Below are positions 26,175-35,407 of a stretch of 45,879 nt of DNA, one piece after another. Location: NCBI GenBank assembly GCA_028292195.1, contig JAQGMU010000558.1, positions 1 through 45,879 on the forward strand, in the 5' to 3' direction. How positions within the stretch are numbered: the stretch's first letter is position 1; every line of letters begins with the position of its first letter. A program made the position numbers and the translations under genes. Below the pieces are notes generated by a model that saw only the letters and a list, made by a program, of their open reading frames with translations, ran no database searches and was not told the DNA's origin. The stretch is from Ramlibacter sp. (GTDB lineage: Bacteria; Pseudomonadota; Gammaproteobacteria; Burkholderiales; Burkholderiaceae_C).

Positions 26175-26426
26175 ATGACGCGCTACAGCCTCTCCTTCCG
26201 CGCACCCCGAGCCGTCTCGCGCAACCAATCCGGACGGCCAACGAGCATCATTGAATGGCCTACCACGCTCCGCTTCAGCCGTCGGCTAGGTGAGTCCGTC
26301 CGGGATGCCAGCTACGCCGCCGCAATCGAGGGACCGGCAGGCCAAGCGTTAATCCTTCTGGATCGCGGAGCTGGATTCGTACCCTGGCTGCTGCAAATGC
26401 TCAATCGGCTGCGTCGCGCCGCTTGA
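26175..26426 (+). CDS. Small hypothetical ORF (uncertain)
   Basis: 83 aa MTRYSLSFRAPRAVSRNQSG...; no recognisable domain. Confidence 0.3.
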   Translation: MTRYSLSFRAPRAVSRNQSGRPTSIIEWPTTLRFSRRLGESVRDASYAAAIEGPAGQALILLDRGAGFVPWLLQMLNRLRRAA

Positions 26427-26543
26427 ACGCTGGCACGCCTGGCCAGCGAAGTAGCCGTTGTTCCATGAGCCCCTTTGAAGTGATGCGAAGTTCAGGCGCC
26501 GAGGCTTGCGCGCGGACTTTGGGCATCGGAACGGCATCCAGCA

Positions 26544-26601
26544 TTCAACCAGCGACCCGAGAGACGACGCACTGGCTTTAGCGCACTGAACCTTGGCTTT
26601 A
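26544..26601. promoter_or_regulatory. Fourth copy of the 58-bp element, without the 44-bp box
   Basis: TTCAACC-N35-CTGAACCTTGGCTTTA; aligns without gaps to copies A-C. Confidence 0.6.
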
Positions 26602-26684
26602 GGCAAGCAGTCGACCAATGCTCCTTGACGTGCCGCGGGACGAAATGTTGCGAATCCCGAAAGGCAGCCTTCTGTGTCACGACC

Positions 26685-26713
26685 TTTTTCTCGCGACTCC
26701 CCCCACGTAATCT
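26685..26713 (+). promoter_or_regulatory. Putative promoter of DUF4148 gene 2
   Basis: TTTTTC - 17 bp - TAATCT, conserved with the upstream paralog. Confidence 0.5.
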
Positions 26714-26804
26714 CAAGTCCGTCGCGGAGCCGTCAAGCCAAAGTTTCTCGATACGAACGCCGCGATCGCGGCGCTCGTTCCATCCACCATCGAAAGGAAT
26801 GCAA

Positions 26805-27173
26805 ATGAACCGTATCACTGCCCTCGTCGCCGTCGCCGTCACTTCCCTGGCCGGTGGCGCCTTTGCCGGCACTGGCCTTGCGGGCGACATCACCGTCGAG
26901 ACGGAGCCCTTTGTCTCCACGCTGTCCCGCGCCGAAATCCGGGCAACGCTGGATGGCTTCCAGAAGTCCGGCGCCAACCCCTGGGCAGACGGCTACGACC
27001 AACTCGCTGGTTTCGTGGGCAGCGAAACTCGCGCAGAGGTGACGGCCGAATACGTTGTCAACCGCGCCGTCGTGGCCGCCCTGACAGGCGAAGACAGCGG
27101 TTCGCAGTACTTCGCGGAAGGTGTCATCACCCGTCACGCCGTCCGCATCGCCGGCGACGGTTTCAAGCGATAA
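26805..27173 (+). CDS. DUF4148-like exported protein, paralog of the upstream gene
   Basis: MNRITALVAVAVTSLAGGAFAGTGLAGDITVETEPFVSTLSRAEIRATL; near-identical N-terminus to 25649-26089. Confidence 0.8.
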   Translation: MNRITALVAVAVTSLAGGAFAGTGLAGDITVETEPFVSTLSRAEIRATLDGFQKSGANPWADGYDQLAGFVGSETRAEVTAEYVVNRAVVAALTGEDSGSQYFAEGVITRHAVRIAGDGFKR

Positions 27174-27206
27174 GCGTCTCCAGTTCCAATCCCTCCAGGA
27201 GAAATC

Positions 27207-28520
27207 ATGTGCCTTTCCCGCTGGTCTTCTTCTCATCGAGTGCTCGCCGCCTCGCTCCTGTTCATCGCCGCCGCGGCGGGCATGCCCCAGTTGGCAAGCG
27301 CTGCAGATGCGGAGCAAGGCACCTCGATTCGACCTTTTAAGGTCAAGGTGCCTGAATCCGAACTCATGGAGCTCCGCAATCGGCTGGGCGCAACCCGGTG
27401 GCCCGACAGGGAAACCGTGGGTGACCCCTCACAGGGCGCTCAGCTCGCCAAGCTGCAGGACCTGGTGCGCTACTGGGGCACCGAATACGACTGGCGCAAG
27501 GCTGAGGTGAAGCTGAATGCGCTGCCGATGTACGTCACGACGATCGATGGAGTGGACGTCCAATTCATCCATGTCCGCTCACGCCATGCGAACGCGTTGC
27601 CCTTGATCATCACTCACGGGTGGCCTGGCTCCATCATCGAGCAACTGAAGATTGTCGATCCGCTGGTGAATCCCACTGCGCATGGCGGCCGTGCGGAGGA
27701 TGCCTTCGACGTGGTCATCCCGTCGCTTCCTGGCTATGGCTTTTCAGGCAAGCCCGTGGACACCGGCTGGGGCCCCGACCGGATCGGATCGGCCTGGGCC
27801 GTTCTGATGCAGCGACTGGGCTATTCGCGGTATGTTGCGCAGGGCGGTGACTGGGGCTCGCCCGTTGCGCAAGCCATGGGTCGGCAAGCACCTCCGGGAC
27901 TTCTCGGTATCCACGTCAACCTGCCTGCGGCAGTTCCGGGTGAGCTGGTTCCATTGATCGGCGCGGGCGCGCCGCCGCCGCCAGGCCTGTCCGATAAGGA
28001 GCGTGCGACCTTCGAGGCTCTGAAGGCATTCAACAAGATGGGGAATCTGGCCTACGTCACCATGCTGGGGGCCCGCCCACAGGCTGTCGGCTACGGTCTC
28101 ACAGACTCGCCGGCCGGACTCGCCGGGTTCATGCTCGTGCACCCTGGCTTTGCCAAGTGGAGCTATGGCTCGAACCCGACCCAGTCACCCACGCGCGATG
28201 ATGTGCTCGACAACTTTACGCTGTACTGGTTGACGAACAGCGCCACTTCGGCCGCGCGCCTGTACTGGGAAGGGGCGAGTCGCGGCGTCACCAACTCGGC
28301 CGCCCAGCGAACGAACGAGATTTCCGTTCCGGTTGCAGTGACATCGTTTCCCGATGAGGTGTATCAGCCTCCAGAGAGCTGGGCCCGAAAAGCTTTCCGT
28401 AACCTCATCTACTTTCACGAAGCCGAAAGAGGAGGGCACTTCGCCGCTTGGGAGGAGCCGGAAATTTTCGCAGCAGAGTTGCGTTCCGCTTTCAGCTCGC
28501 TGCGCGACGCGCAGCGGTGA
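27207..28520 (+). CDS. Exported epoxide hydrolase
   Basis: Signal VLAASLLFIAAAAGMPQLASA; FKVKVPESELMELRNRLGATRWPDRE; HGWPGSIIEQLKI; AQGGDWGSPVA. Confidence 0.88.
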   Translation: MCLSRWSSSHRVLAASLLFIAAAAGMPQLASAADAEQGTSIRPFKVKVPESELMELRNRLGATRWPDRETVGDPSQGAQLAKLQDLVRYWGTEYDWRKAEVKLNALPMYVTTIDGVDVQFIHVRSRHANALPLIITHGWPGSIIEQLKIVDPLVNPTAHGGRAEDAFDVVIPSLPGYGFSGKPVDTGWGPDRIGSAWAVLMQRLGYSRYVAQGGDWGSPVAQAMGRQAPPGLLGIHVNLPAAVPGELVPLIGAGAPPPPGLSDKERATFEALKAFNKMGNLAYVTMLGARPQAVGYGLTDSPAGLAGFMLVHPGFAKWSYGSNPTQSPTRDDVLDNFTLYWLTNSATSAARLYWEGASRGVTNSAAQRTNEISVPVAVTSFPDEVYQPPESWARKAFRNLIYFHEAERGGHFAAWEEPEIFAAELRSAFSSLRDAQR

Positions 28521-28582
28521 TCTTGGCGTGCGGCAGGGCAGCGTCCCTCGCCGCATTCACATCCTTCGGTAGAGGAACAGAC

Positions 28583-28987
28583 ATGAACAGTTTACGAATC
28601 TTGACAGCGGCAGCCTTCCTGATAGCCGCCAGTGCACTCGCACTTCCCTCGGTACAAGCACAAGTGCAGGGTATCAAGCGTACAGACCTGCAAAGACACG
28701 AACTGAGCTCTGCCGGGCGCGAGGTTGTGCAGGCGATCGTTGCCATCGACCCCGGCGTCACGGCGGCGAGGCACTCGCATCCGGGCGAGGAGGTCGTATA
28801 CGTACTGGAAGGCGCCCTGGAATATCGCCTGGACGGGCGTCCGCCCGTCACCCTCAAGGCGGGAGATGTACTGTTCATTCCCGGTGGCACGATCCATTCG
28901 GCGACGAACGTCGGCACCGGATACGGCGCAGAGCTGGCCACCTACATCGTCGAAAAGGGCAAGCCCCTGCTCACACCTGCGGACTGA
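28583..28987 (+). CDS. Exported cupin-domain protein
   Basis: MNSLRILTAAAFLIAASALALPSVQA signal; RHSHPGEEVVYVLEGALEYRLDG...LKAGDVLFIPGGTIHSA cupin motifs. Confidence 0.85.
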   Translation: MNSLRILTAAAFLIAASALALPSVQAQVQGIKRTDLQRHELSSAGREVVQAIVAIDPGVTAARHSHPGEEVVYVLEGALEYRLDGRPPVTLKAGDVLFIPGGTIHSATNVGTGYGAELATYIVEKGKPLLTPAD

Positions 28988-28996
28988 AAGATAGTC

Positions 28997-30007
28997 ATGC
29001 CAGCAAACCAAACCGTCAGTCGTCGCACGTTCCTTGGCACTACCGCGATGACCCTGGCCGTGGGCCAACTCTTCGTGGCAGGCAGCGCAGCGGCGCAGGG
29101 CTCCAGCACGACGCGCTTCGGAACCATTAAGCAAGTTCACGCCGGCGTGCTCGACGTAGGTTACGTGGAAATGGGGCCGGCCGACGGGGTCCCCGTCATC
29201 TTGCTGCATGGCTGGCCGTACGATATCCACAGCTTCGCGGAAGTCGCCCCCATCCTGGCCGCGGCGCGGTGTCGCGTGCTGCTCCCTTTCCTGCGGGGCT
29301 TTGGCTCAACTCGGTTTCTTTCCGATATGAGTGCACGCAATGGGCAGCCGTCCGCGCTCGCCGTGGACACGGTCGACTTCATGGACGCGCTCCGAATACC
29401 CAGTGCAGTCATCGCAGGCTTCGATTGGGGCGCGCGGACCGCCAACATCGTGGCGGCGCTCTGGCCGGAGCGCTGCAGCGCGCTCGTTTCCGTCAGCGGA
29501 TACCTGATCGGAAGCCAGGAGGCTGGCCGGGCGCCCTTGCCTCCGGGCGCGGAGCATGACTGGTGGTACCAGTACTATTTCGCCACAGAGCGAGGCCGAG
29601 CTGGCTACGAGCGGTATCGCCGGGATTTTGCCAAGCTGATCTGGCGACTCGGTTCGCCGAAGTGGAGTTTTGACGACGCGACATTCGACCGCAGCGCTGC
29701 GGCGCTGGACAACCCAGACCAGGTTGACATCGCGATTCACAACTACCGGTGGCGTCTTTCTCTCGCTGCCGGCGAAGCGAGGTATGACGCACTGGAAGCC
29801 CGACTCGCGCGGCTCCCGGCGGTCGCGGTGCCGACGATCACCATGGAAGGCGACGCGAATGGTGCACCTCATCCCGACCCAGTTGTGTACGCGAAGAAGT
29901 TTTCCGGTCCGTATTCGCACCGGCTCGTCGCGGGTGGCATAGGCCACAATTTGCCGCAAGAGGCGCCCGAAGCTTTTGCGAAGGCAGTGATCGATTTGGC
30001 CAGATAA
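28997..30007 (+). CDS. Tat-exported alpha/beta hydrolase
   Basis: SRRTFLGTTAMTLAVGQLFVAGSAAA Tat signal; LLHGWPYDIHSFAEVAP; AGFDWGARTANIVA. Confidence 0.88.
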   Translation: MPANQTVSRRTFLGTTAMTLAVGQLFVAGSAAAQGSSTTRFGTIKQVHAGVLDVGYVEMGPADGVPVILLHGWPYDIHSFAEVAPILAAARCRVLLPFLRGFGSTRFLSDMSARNGQPSALAVDTVDFMDALRIPSAVIAGFDWGARTANIVAALWPERCSALVSVSGYLIGSQEAGRAPLPPGAEHDWWYQYYFATERGRAGYERYRRDFAKLIWRLGSPKWSFDDATFDRSAAALDNPDQVDIAIHNYRWRLSLAAGEARYDALEARLARLPAVAVPTITMEGDANGAPHPDPVVYAKKFSGPYSHRLVAGGIGHNLPQEAPEAFAKAVIDLAR

Positions 30008-30061
30008 GGGGTCTGCGCACGGCAGTTGTGCAAGAGCAGTCGCCGGCCCCGCCGGTCCAAT

Positions 30062-31290
30062 TTAGTCTCTGAACATGTCGCGGGGGCTTGGACAGATCCT
30101 TGCTAGAGCCTCGGCCATGGGACCGGATTTCAGCGCTGTTGACTTGGGCCATACACGCTCAATGAACGGGCGCACCCGGTTTCTCCAGAAGTCTTCCCGC
30201 TGTTCGCCCGACCCTTCAATGCTTTGAACGAGTGCATGAGCGGCTTCTTGCAACGCTTTAACAGGCAACAAGCTGACGGCGTGACGAAACTCCGCAAGCG
30301 AAAACCCGTCGCTAGGATTCAAGGCAGCGTACGTCAGAAACGCTGAATATTGCCCGGCATGTTCACCGAGCTCCTCATAGTGCTCCGCTGTCCGCAGGAA
30401 AGCATCCTTGAATGCAAGCATCAAGGGAGGGTAGACCCTTGGCGACCAGAGGAACCCCTCCCAGACAGCGCGTGCCTCAACGGGGTCACTACTCCAATCG
30501 AATATGGGTAACAGATGCACTTCTGTCCATCTGCGGTCCACCCGAAAAAATGAAATCAGCCGTGATGCCATAACCACGCGGCCATGGCGAAATCGCTCTA
30601 CTCCCGTATCGCATAGTGCGCTGAACAGCGGCTCGAATTGCGGCGGCAGTGAGTCGTTGTCGCCGGGCACGCGACGGAACCACAGATTCAGTAGCGCCTG
30701 TGTCACGTGGCCCACTGGATGGTTGATGGCGCGGGATACGGGTCGCTCTGAGTCAATACTTGACGCCAATGGCATGTCGAGAAGTCGATTGCACAGAGAC
30801 AATATCTCGTCTTCATGAGAGGAAACCGAGCTCGAGACCTCCTGGAGCCACCAACTTATAGCCTGAGCGTTCTCCTCGAGCACTGCGTCGGGCATCTCCC
30901 GCACAACTCGGTGCAATAGGGCCCACGACTTCTGCCGATTCTTCTGGTCGCTCCAAGCCTGAAAGGCCTCGCGCCAGCGTGTGGAGGGCCAAATTCCCCG
31001 CTGCGCGAGCTTGCAGAGAGCGTAAGCGCAATGGTAAATGCGTGAACTGCAGACCTCCCGCCAGTTGTCTTCGACGATCTCGAAACGGCGGGGAGAAGCG
31101 TGGTCTGCAACCAATCAACTAAACCTCGCCAGTGACGAGGGGCCAAGTGAATCTCGCGCCGTTCCTCGTAGTCCGGGTCATCAGCGCCAGCATGACCGTG
31201 AATGCGAGCGCCATGCGGCGCTTGAGTCCCAACTTCATCCGTGCCCTCCTGAGCATTCCGGATGACTGTAGAGAGCTGGCAGCAGCCCAT
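30062..31290 (-). pseudogene. Frameshifted/truncated gene resembling the DUF4020 part of SIR2-type defence proteins
   Basis: 350-aa ORF ...HGRVVMASRLISFFRVDRRWTEVHLLPIFDWSSDPVEARAVWEGFLWSPRVYPPLM...FWRNRVRPFIERVWPKS; upstream coding-like HLAPRHWRGLVDWLQTTLLPA in another frame meets it near 31090. Confidence 0.55.
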
Positions 31291-31408
31291 GATGGGTTCG
31301 GTGAATGGCTCCTATCGACGCGGCGGATGCCTGCCGTCGGTATACCGAACGGTGCCGCCTGTGGTAAGAGAATGCTCTTGAGGGCGACCTGGAACCCGCA
31401 ATCCAAGG

Positions 31409-32362
31409 TCAGTTCTTGATGTCGTAGGTCTTGATCATGTCGCCCATGACGCCAAAACCCTTGTCGATCAGCTTCGAGAACTCGATGCTGTTGGCGGGGT
31501 AGTTCTTCATGCCGTACGCATTAGCCAGGAAGTCTTTGTACTGCTTGCTCGAGACCACCTTGTGGATGGCCGCCTCCAGGGTCTTCCTGGCGTCGTCCGG
31601 GATTCCCTTGGGCACGGCGACACCAATGATCCCGGTGATGCCGATGTCGTAGCCCTGCTCCTTGATCGTCGGCACATTGGGGAACCACGGCAGTCGGAAG
31701 TCGCTGGCCGAGGAAATGAACTTCAGCTTGCCGGCTTTCACCAGCTCTGCGTACTCGGAGGGGCCCTGCAAGGCAACGTCGACCTGCCTGCCCACCACGG
31801 CCATGATCGATTCGGCCGATGACTTGTAGGTGACCTGGTCATACTTGCCTCCCGTCAGTTTCTGCAGTTGCAGGAAAGGGAAGTTATTGGGAGCGCCCGT
31901 GACGCCGTAGAAGACGCCCTTGGGCGTCCTGGATTGGGCGACCAGGTCCTTGACGTTGTTGATCGGCGAGTCCGGCGCGGCCACGATGCCGTAGCTGAAT
32001 TCAGCCACTCCGCCCAGAAGCGTGAAGTCGTCCCGCTTGTACGACACCTTCATCAGCTGGGAAGTGAAGGTGGCGGTGCTGTAGGAGTAGAAACCGATCG
32101 TGTAGCCGTCCGGCTTGGCTCGCGCCAGGTTGCCGAGTTGTAGCGTGCCGGATGCACCGGGTTGATTGAGCACCACCACCGTCTGTTTCAATTCCTGTCC
32201 CAGGAGATTGGCGAATTCCCGCGCAATCCCGTCGGTCGAGCCGCCGGCGCCATAGGGAACGCTCAAGGATACGGGCCGCTCGGGGTACGAAGCCGCCTGC
32301 GCATGGCTTGAAAGGAATCCCAAAGCGCACGACAGGACCTGCGCCGCTCGCGTGAAGTTCAT
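31409..32362 (-). CDS. Bug/TctC-family periplasmic substrate-binding protein
   Basis: SYPERPVSLSVPYGAGGSTDGIAREFANLL...NQPGASGTLQLGNLARAKPDGYTIGF. Confidence 0.9.
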   Translation of the reverse strand: MNFTRAAQVLSCALGFLSSHAQAASYPERPVSLSVPYGAGGSTDGIAREFANLLGQELKQTVVVLNQPGASGTLQLGNLARAKPDGYTIGFYSYSTATFTSQLMKVSYKRDDFTLLGGVAEFSYGIVAAPDSPINNVKDLVAQSRTPKGVFYGVTGAPNNFPFLQLQKLTGGKYDQVTYKSSAESIMAVVGRQVDVALQGPSEYAELVKAGKLKFISSASDFRLPWFPNVPTIKEQGYDIGITGIIGVAVPKGIPDDARKTLEAAIHKVVSSKQYKDFLANAYGMKNYPANSIEFSKLIDKGFGVMGDMIKTYDIKN

Positions 32363-32395
32363 GTCACACCTCTCGATGCCCCTGCGCTGGCGGCC

Positions 32396-33355
32396 TCATT
32401 GCTGCTGCTTGGGCAGGTTCAGGCTGCGCAGCAAGGGCAGCCAGCGGTCCGTTTCATCGCGCGTCAGCTTCGCCAGCTCCTCCGGCGTGCCGCCGCGCGG
32501 CTCCATGCCGATGGCGCGGGCCTTGGCGACGAACTCGGGGTCGGCGATCACTTTGTTGACGGCCTTGTTCAGCCGATCGATGGCGTCCTTCGGCGTGGCG
32601 GCGGGAACCGAGAACGCGTACCAGAGGGTGGCCTCGACGTCGTAGCCCAGCTCCTTGAAGGTCGGCGCTTCGGGGACCTGCGCCAGGCGGCGCTTGTCCA
32701 TCACGCCCAGCACGCGCAGCTTGCCGCTGCGGACGTACGGCAGGGAGCCGGTGATGGAGGTGCCGTGGATGTCGATCTGGCCGCCGAGCAGGGCGGCGAC
32801 GGCGGGCGAGTCGCCATTGAAGGGAATGTGGGTGGTGCTGATGCCGACCGTCTTCTCGAAGCTCAGGGGCGCGAGGTTGGTGAGGATGGCCGCGCCCGGC
32901 GAGCCGCGGTTGATCTTGCCCGGGTTGGCCTTGGCGTAGGCCACCATTTCCTTGATGTTCTTGTAGGGCAGGTCGGTCCGCCCGACGATGATCGCCGGCT
33001 GGTAGGCGATCTCGGTGACGGGCGCGAAGTCCTTGACGGGGTTGTAGGGCAGCTTGTCGTACAGCGCCGTGTTGCTGGCCAGGGTACCCAGCGAGGAAAC
33101 GAGCACCGTGAGACCGTCGGGCTTGGAGCGGGCCACGTAGTCGGCCGCGATGATGCCGCTGGCGCCGGGCTTGTTTTCCACGATCACCTGCATGCCGGCC
33201 TTGGTGAGCTCCGCCGCCAGGATGCGGACGTACAGGTCGGTGCCGCCGCCGGCGGCAAAGGGCACGACGATCCGGGTGACCTGCTGCGCCTGGACCGAAC
33301 CCAGCAACGCGACCAACCCGAGCACCATGCCGGCAAGGAATTTCCGATAACCCAC
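32396..33355 (-). CDS. Bug/TctC-family periplasmic substrate-binding protein
   Basis: VTRIVVPFAAGGGTDLYVRILAAELTKAGMQVIVENKPGASGIIAADYVARSKPDGLTVL. Confidence 0.92.
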   Translation of the reverse strand: MGYRKFLAGMVLGLVALLGSVQAQQVTRIVVPFAAGGGTDLYVRILAAELTKAGMQVIVENKPGASGIIAADYVARSKPDGLTVLVSSLGTLASNTALYDKLPYNPVKDFAPVTEIAYQPAIIVGRTDLPYKNIKEMVAYAKANPGKINRGSPGAAILTNLAPLSFEKTVGISTTHIPFNGDSPAVAALLGGQIDIHGTSITGSLPYVRSGKLRVLGVMDKRRLAQVPEAPTFKELGYDVEATLWYAFSVPAATPKDAIDRLNKAVNKVIADPEFVAKARAIGMEPRGGTPEELAKLTRDETDRWLPLLRSLNLPKQQQ

Positions 33356-33502
33356 GCTTTGTCTCCTGTGTTCGCGGGCTGCTGCCCACTGTGTCGGGCC
33401 AGTCTAGCGGCGGGTCCCGTGCGTGGACCGCCAAGGACTGCAAAGGTCCTTTGCAGGACGCGCTGCCAGCCGCGCCCGCGTGTCGCCACACTTCAGCCCA
33501 AT

Positions 33503-34384
33503 ATGGACCTGGACATCCGCAGGGTCGGCGTGACGAAGGACCTGCTGGGCGAAAGCCCCTGCTGGGACTCGCGCTCGGGCGCCGTCTGCTGGATCGATTC
33601 CCTGGCAGGGACGCTGCACCGGCACTGGCCCGCGAGCGGCGTGTCGGAGACGCACGACCTGCCGGCGCCGGTCGGCTCCATCGCACTGTGCGAGAGCGGC
33701 GCCGTGGTCGCCGCGCTGAAGAACAGCTTTGGCCGCTACGACTTCGGCAGCCGCCAGCTCGAGATCCTGGCCCGGCTCGACGTGGACCATCCCGGCGTGC
33801 GCCTGAACGACGGCAAGTGCGACCCCTGGGGCAACTTCCTCGCCGGCACCATGCACATTCACCGGCAGCCGGGGGACGCCCTGCTCGGCGGACTCTACCG
33901 GTTGCGGCCGGACCGGACGGTGGAAAAGCTCGCTGGCGACATCGCGTTCACCAATGGTCCGTGCTTCAGCCTCGATGGCCGGACGCTATATGTGGCCGAC
34001 AGCGTGGCGCGCACGATCTGGGCGTACAACTATGCGCCTGACGGGCCGCTGGCCGGGAAGCGCGTGTTCGCGCAGACCGAGACCTTCGCATCAGGGCCGG
34101 ATGGCGCGACGGTCGACGCCGAGGGATTCCTGTGGTCGGTGCTGGTGCGGATCGCCAAGCTCGCCCGCTTCGCGCCGGACGGCAGCCTGGACCGGCTGGT
34201 CGACCTGCCGGCGACGTATCCGACCAGCTTGTGCTTCGGGGGTGAGCGGCTGGAAACGGCGTATGTCACGTCGATCTCGAAGAGCACCCAGCTCGCGGGG
34301 AAACGGGCGGAGGATGGGGGCTTGTTTGCGGTGAACGGCTTGCCCGCGCCCGGGGTAACCCCGCACCGTTACATGGACGCGTGA
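33503..34384 (+). CDS. SMP-30/gluconolactonase/LRE-family protein
   Basis: LLGESPCWDSRSGAVCWIDSLAGTLHR; RLNDGKCDPWGNFLAGTM; FTNGPCFSLDGRTLYVADS. Confidence 0.9.
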   Translation: MDLDIRRVGVTKDLLGESPCWDSRSGAVCWIDSLAGTLHRHWPASGVSETHDLPAPVGSIALCESGAVVAALKNSFGRYDFGSRQLEILARLDVDHPGVRLNDGKCDPWGNFLAGTMHIHRQPGDALLGGLYRLRPDRTVEKLAGDIAFTNGPCFSLDGRTLYVADSVARTIWAYNYAPDGPLAGKRVFAQTETFASGPDGATVDAEGFLWSVLVRIAKLARFAPDGSLDRLVDLPATYPTSLCFGGERLETAYVTSISKSTQLAGKRAEDGGLFAVNGLPAPGVTPHRYMDA

Positions 34385-34394
34385 TCGGCGCGGC

Positions 34395-35306
34395 CTACGC
34401 CTTGTCCTTCTCGTGCAGCTCCTCGGCGATGAAATCCACGAACGCTCGCACCTTCAATGGCAGCGTCCGGCTCTGCCGGAACACCGCATAGATCCCGTTC
34501 GAAAACGCCCGCACCGCGAACCGGTACTCGGGTAGCAAGCGCACCAGGGAACCGTCCTGGATGTCCGCGCGCACCGTCGGCTCCGACAGCAGCGCAATTC
34601 CCATCCCGCCGATCGCCGCCAGCCGCAGCAGCTCGCCGTTGTTCGCGCACAGCGCGCCCTGGATCGCCAGCACCTGCTGGTTTCCGCCCTCGTCGATGTA
34701 CTTCCAGCTGGTGGCCTCTTGCTCGCGGCGGTAGGTCAGGCAGCGCACCTCCAGCAGGTCGCGCGGATGCTTGATGCGCTTGTGTGCCTTCATGAAGGCG
34801 GGGCTGGCGACCAGCACCTCGTCGCTGCTCAGCAGGCGCTTGATGACGAAGCTGGAATCGTTGGATTCGCCGGTGCGGATGTCGATGTCGAAGTCCTGCT
34901 CCACCAGGTTGACCGGGTGTTCCGACAGCTCCAGTTCCAGCTGGATGTCCGGATGCCGCTGGGCGAAGCGCGGCAGCAGGGGCGCGATCACCCGCAGCCC
35001 CAGCTGGGTGCGCGAGTGGATGCGCAACCGCCCCTCGGGCAGCAGCTTGGCGCTGCGCGCGGCCTCTTCCGCCGCTGCCATGGCCTCCAGCACCACCTCC
35101 GCCTGCCCCAGGAAGGCTTGGCCCGCCTCGGTGACCTTCAGGTTGCGGCTGGTGCGATCGACCAGTTGCACCCCCAGCTCATCCTCCAGCGCGCTGATCC
35201 GTCGCGAGATGGTCGCCGGCGACAAGCTCAGGCTACGCCCGGCCGCCGACAGGCTGCCCTTGCGCAGGGTGGTGACGAAGATCCGCAGCGAGTCGAGCGC
35301 CTTCAT
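34395..35306 (-). CDS. LysR-family transcriptional regulator
   Basis: MKALDSLRIFVTTLRKGSLSAAGRSLSLSPATISRRISALEDELGVQLVDRTSRNLKVT. Confidence 0.92.
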   Translation of the reverse strand: MKALDSLRIFVTTLRKGSLSAAGRSLSLSPATISRRISALEDELGVQLVDRTSRNLKVTEAGQAFLGQAEVVLEAMAAAEEAARSAKLLPEGRLRIHSRTQLGLRVIAPLLPRFAQRHPDIQLELELSEHPVNLVEQDFDIDIRTGESNDSSFVIKRLLSSDEVLVASPAFMKAHKRIKHPRDLLEVRCLTYRREQEATSWKYIDEGGNQQVLAIQGALCANNGELLRLAAIGGMGIALLSEPTVRADIQDGSLVRLLPEYRFAVRAFSNGIYAVFRQSRTLPLKVRAFVDFIAEELHEKDKA

Positions 35307-35407
35307 TTCACAAAACGCAAAGAAGGTGTACGCGCCACGGCGCGCCGCGAGGGCACCGCGTTCCTATCATTCGCCGCACGCAACCAGGCAACCAAAGGAG
35401 CTCCCTC

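Noticed and set aside
15751-26601. 58-bp elements as a MITE or insertion sequence
   Set aside because: No terminal inverted repeats or target-site duplications at the element ends, and fixed distances to start codons favour a regulatory role; not excluded completely.
31119-31420. Right-hand attachment site duplicate of the tRNA-Lys 3' end
   Set aside because: Looked for TTCGAATCTGTCAGGACCCACCA-like sequence near the presumed island end and elsewhere downstream; none visible.
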